Assembly: GCA_030684415.1 (NCBI GenBank)
Contig: JAUXNL010000055.1
Span: 1-15,930 of the forward strand
From: Moraxellaceae bacterium
Lineage (GTDB): Bacteria; Pseudomonadota; Gammaproteobacteria; Pseudomonadales; Moraxellaceae
Direction: 5' to 3'
Length of the DNA: 15,930 nucleotides
The translations under genes were made by a program, and so were the position numbers. Below the pieces are notes generated by a model. The model searched no databases. It was not told the DNA's origin and saw only the letters and a program-made list of their open reading frames with translations. The first letter of the stretch is position 1; each line of letters begins with the position of its first letter. Below, piece after piece: positions 14,177-15,930 of the stretch.

Positions 14177-14206
14177 GTCTGCGTACGCATGAGCCCGGCC
14201 GCAGAC
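14177..14206. terminator. Possible hairpin between convergent moaA and tcdA
   Basis: GTCTGCG (14177-14183) and CGCAGAC (14200-14206) form a 7-bp inverted repeat with a 16-nt loop, 19 bases beyond the tcdA stop. There is no T-run, so rho-independent termination is doubtful. Confidence 0.3.
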
Positions 14207-14224
14207 GTGCGACGCTAAAGCAAA

Positions 14225-15064
14225 TCAGACGGCGTCGCCGCGAGCGCGTGCTGCCCGCAGCTTCATGCGCCGGACCATATGCCGAAGGCCTTCACCCACC
14301 GCCATCATGCCCATGGTGGCGGTGACCACCGTCGCAGAACCGTAGCCCGTGCAACTCAGGTTGCCACTCTCGCAGGCCACGCCATCCGGTGTGTGTACGG
14401 CTTGGTCGGAATACACACAGGCGATGCCGAATTTTTCCTCAGGCTTTTTCGGAAAGCCGCAATCACGGCGCAATTGCCGCCGCACTTTGGCGAGCAAGGG
14501 GTCACGGTGCGTGCGCGTGAGGTCGTCCACCCGCAGTTGCGACGGGTCGGTCTTGCCACCGGCTGCACCGGCGACCACCAGCGGAATACGTCGGCGGCGG
14601 CACCAGACCGCGAGCGAAATCTTGGCGTCCACGTCATCGGTGCAGTCGAGCACCAGATCGGGGGTGTCGGCCAGCAGCGTGGCGATGTTGTCGCGGGTGA
14701 GGAAATCATCGACGAGCGTGAGGCGGATGGCAGGGTTGATGCCGCGTGCCCGCTCGGCCAGTACGTCGATCTTGCCGCGGCCGAAAGTGTCGGTCAGGGC
14801 GGGAAGCTGGCGGTTGACGTTGCTCTCGACCAGCACATCCATGTCGATGAGTGTGAGGTGGCCGATGCCGGTACGCGCGAGCGCCTCGATGGCCCAGGAG
14901 CCGACCCCGCCAGCCCCCGCCACCAGCACATGGGCGGCTTGATAGAGCGCAAAGACATCATCGCCATACAAGCGGGCGGTGCCGGCAAAGCGCCGATCAG
15001 ACGCGTCAGTGTGGCCGTCTGCCGGGGTGTGGGGGTGTGCGGAGGCGTCTGCAGAAGAAGTCAT
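14225..15064 (-). CDS. tcdA: TcdA (CsdL), tRNA threonylcarbamoyladenosine dehydratase
   Basis: TcdA is an E1-like, ATP-dependent enzyme that cyclises t6A37 of ANN-decoding tRNAs to ct6A. The 279-aa protein has the family start RRFAGTARLYGDD, the nucleotide-binding loop Gly50-Ala-Gly-Gly-Val-Gly55 followed by SWAIEALARTGIG, Asp74 after beta-2, the N-R-Q motif at 84-86, and the D-C-x-D-D-V-D-A-K segment typical of ThiF/MoeB/TcdA proteins. The C-terminal half (FPKKPEEKFGIACVYSDQ and CTGYGSATVVTATMGM) distinguishes TcdA from MoeB and ThiF. About 22 Ala/His/Asp-rich residues precede the conserved start; the ribosome site before 15064 is weak, so the true start is slightly uncertain. It is convergent with moaA and divergent from the DUF2721 gene. 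Confidence 0.95.
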   Translation of the reverse strand: MTSSADASAHPHTPADGHTDASDRRFAGTARLYGDDVFALYQAAHVLVAGAGGVGSWAIEALARTGIGHLTLIDMDVLVESNVNRQLPALTDTFGRGKIDVLAERARGINPAIRLTLVDDFLTRDNIATLLADTPDLVLDCTDDVDAKISLAVWCRRRRIPLVVAGAAGGKTDPSQLRVDDLTRTHRDPLLAKVRRQLRRDCGFPKKPEEKFGIACVYSDQAVHTPDGVACESGNLSCTGYGSATVVTATMGMMAVGEGLRHMVRRMKLRAARARGDAV

Positions 15065-15106
15065 TGAGGCGGGCGTGTGCCGGTCCGGTAGCCGGAAGAG
15101 GCGGCG

Positions 15107-15112
15107 ATTATA
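15107..15112 (-). promoter_or_regulatory. Candidate -10 box of tcdA
   Basis: TATAAT on the minus strand, 43 bases before the tcdA start, would give a leader of about 35 nt. No good -35 hexamer stands at 16-18 bp, so the assignment rests on the perfect -10 match and its position. Confidence 0.4.
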
Positions 15113-15190
15113 CGCTGTGACACAAGCCCTCTCGCCAGCGCCGCCACAGTGGGTAGACTCGGCACTTCATTGCGTTGCGGAATCCTGCCC

Positions 15191-15664
15191 ATGTTCCCGA
15201 ATCCTTCCGACCTGCACCAAGGGGTCAGCAGCATTGCGGCGTTTATCCAGTTGTCGGTCGCTCCCGTGTTTCTTCTGACCGGGGTCGGCGCCATGCTCGG
15301 TGTGCTGACCAACCGGCTCTCGCGCATCATCGACCGTGCCCGGCAACTGGAAGACCGCTACGAGGTGGCCACCGCGTTCGATACCCGCGCACGCTTGCAT
15401 CAGGATTTGCGTCTGCTCTCGGTACGGGCGCGGCTGGTGAGTTGGGCCATCAGCCTGAGCACACTCTGCTCGCTGTTCGTTTGCACCATCATCACCGCGC
15501 TGTTTCTGGAGGCGCTGCTCGATACCTATTTCCCGGGCGTGGTGCCGGTGCTGTTCATCCTGGCCATGTTCGCCTTCATCATTGGTCTGCTGCTGTTTTT
15601 GCGCGAGATTTATCTGGCCACTGCCGCCTTGCGCATCGGCCCCGGCGACAGGGACCGCTCATGA
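15191..15664 (+). CDS. DUF2721 family membrane protein
   Basis: The 157-aa inner-membrane protein has three hydrophobic segments (about 13-38, 81-110 and 117-140). The first is followed by the family signature NRLSRIIDRARQLEDR (41-56), a charged helix with coiled-coil character, and then a cytoplasmic stretch to about 80. The function of DUF2721 proteins is not established. The frame continues upstream for 14 codons, but the ATG at 15191 gives the usual N-terminus (DLHQGVSSIAAFIQLSVAPVFLLTGVGA). Its stop overlaps the start of the next gene (ATGA at 15661), so the two are probably co-translated. Confidence 0.88.
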   Translation: MFPNPSDLHQGVSSIAAFIQLSVAPVFLLTGVGAMLGVLTNRLSRIIDRARQLEDRYEVATAFDTRARLHQDLRLLSVRARLVSWAISLSTLCSLFVCTIITALFLEALLDTYFPGVVPVLFILAMFAFIIGLLLFLREIYLATAALRIGPGDRDRS

Positions 15665-15930
15665 AGCGCTGGCGACAAGTGTTGATGCTCGTGGCGGCGA
15701 TGGCCGCGAGTGCCGTGCCTTCAGGAAGTTACGCCGCTGCCGCCGCCCCATGGGAGTTGGCCAGCGACAGCAACGGCATTCGTGTGTACACGCAGGCCGT
15801 GCCCGGGCAAGACCTGAAGAATTTTCGCGGCGTGGTGCGTGTGAATGCCTCCATGCGCCATGTGGTGGCGGCGCTGGTGGATGTGGAGCAGATGCCACAG
15901 TGGTTTTTCAATTTGCGCGAGGCACGCTTT
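15661..15930 (+). CDS. START-domain lipid-binding protein, exported (3' end outside window)
   Basis: Ninety codons are visible and the frame is open at the window edge. The N-terminus is a signal peptide: MKRWRQ, a hydrophobic core LMLVAAMAASAVPS and Ala-rich residues with probable cleavage near residue 25-30. The mature part opens with WELASDSNGIRVYTQAVPG and continues to VVAALVDVEQMPQWFFNLREARF, matching the beginning of bacterial START-like (StAR-related lipid transfer) proteins, which bind lipids in a deep pocket. The ATG overlaps the DUF2721 stop. Ligand and location in the periplasm are inferred. Confidence 0.82.
   Translation, partial: MKRWRQVLMLVAAMAASAVPSGSYAAAAAPWELASDSNGIRVYTQAVPGQDLKNFRGVVRVNASMRHVVAALVDVEQMPQWFFNLREARF

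Noticed and set aside
14279..15067. 262-codon plus-strand frame opposite tcdA
   Set aside because: The minus strand encodes an unmistakable TcdA; the plus-strand translation has no family pattern.

Overview
The window is GC-rich, densely coding chromosomal DNA. It reads like a gammaproteobacterium, probably Pseudomonadales: the RelA protein resembles Pseudomonas-type RelA from its first residues, relA is followed (at a distance) by mazG, and tcdA, moaA and a DUF2721/START pair are typical housekeeping genes of that group. I cannot name the species. No phage, transposase, plasmid, CRISPR, tRNA or rRNA gene is visible.

Layout. (1) 109-2376: relA, a monofunctional ppGpp synthetase. (2) 2377-2778: an intergenic region with the first copy of a structured repeat and an intrinsic terminator. 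(3) 2779-11011: a regulator of the HxlR family on the minus strand, divergent from seven plus-strand genes. In order these encode a 12-TM DUF2306 protein, an epoxide-hydrolase-like alpha/beta hydrolase, a DUF4442 hotdog protein, a short-chain dehydrogenase, a glutathione S-transferase, a large molybdopterin oxidoreductase and a PaaI-type hotdog thioesterase. Start/stop overlaps (ATGA at 6127, GTGA at 10565) and strong ribosome binding sites indicate at least two tightly coupled groups. (4) 11012-11565: a repeat-rich gap. (5) 11566-12414: mazG. (6) 12415-12833: another repeat-rich gap. (7) 12834-13823: moaA. (8) 13824-14224: a gap filled mainly by a direct repeat with a 180-bp period. (9) 14225-15064: tcdA on the minus strand. 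(10) 15191-15930: a DUF2721 membrane protein and the beginning of a START-domain protein that runs off the window.

How the genes may work together. RelA makes (p)ppGpp and MazG hydrolyses nucleoside triphosphates; they are adjacent in many gammaproteobacteria, but here about 9 kb lies between them. The intervening genes look like a catabolic or detoxifying cassette acting on lipid-like or electrophilic compounds (hydrolase, dehydrogenase, GST, molybdoenzyme and two acyl-CoA-type thioesterases). It is probably controlled by the HxlR protein, whose conserved N-terminal cysteine is the redox-sensing position in studied relatives. MoaA supplies the first step of molybdenum cofactor synthesis, which the molybdoenzyme needs. 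The substrate of the cassette cannot be read from sequence.

The most unusual non-coding feature is a family of about 120-150 bp mosaic palindromic repeats: four fuller copies (after relA, after the SDR gene, and on either side of mazG in opposite orientations) plus two fragments. Their stems show compensatory base changes between copies, which suggests that the folded structure is maintained.
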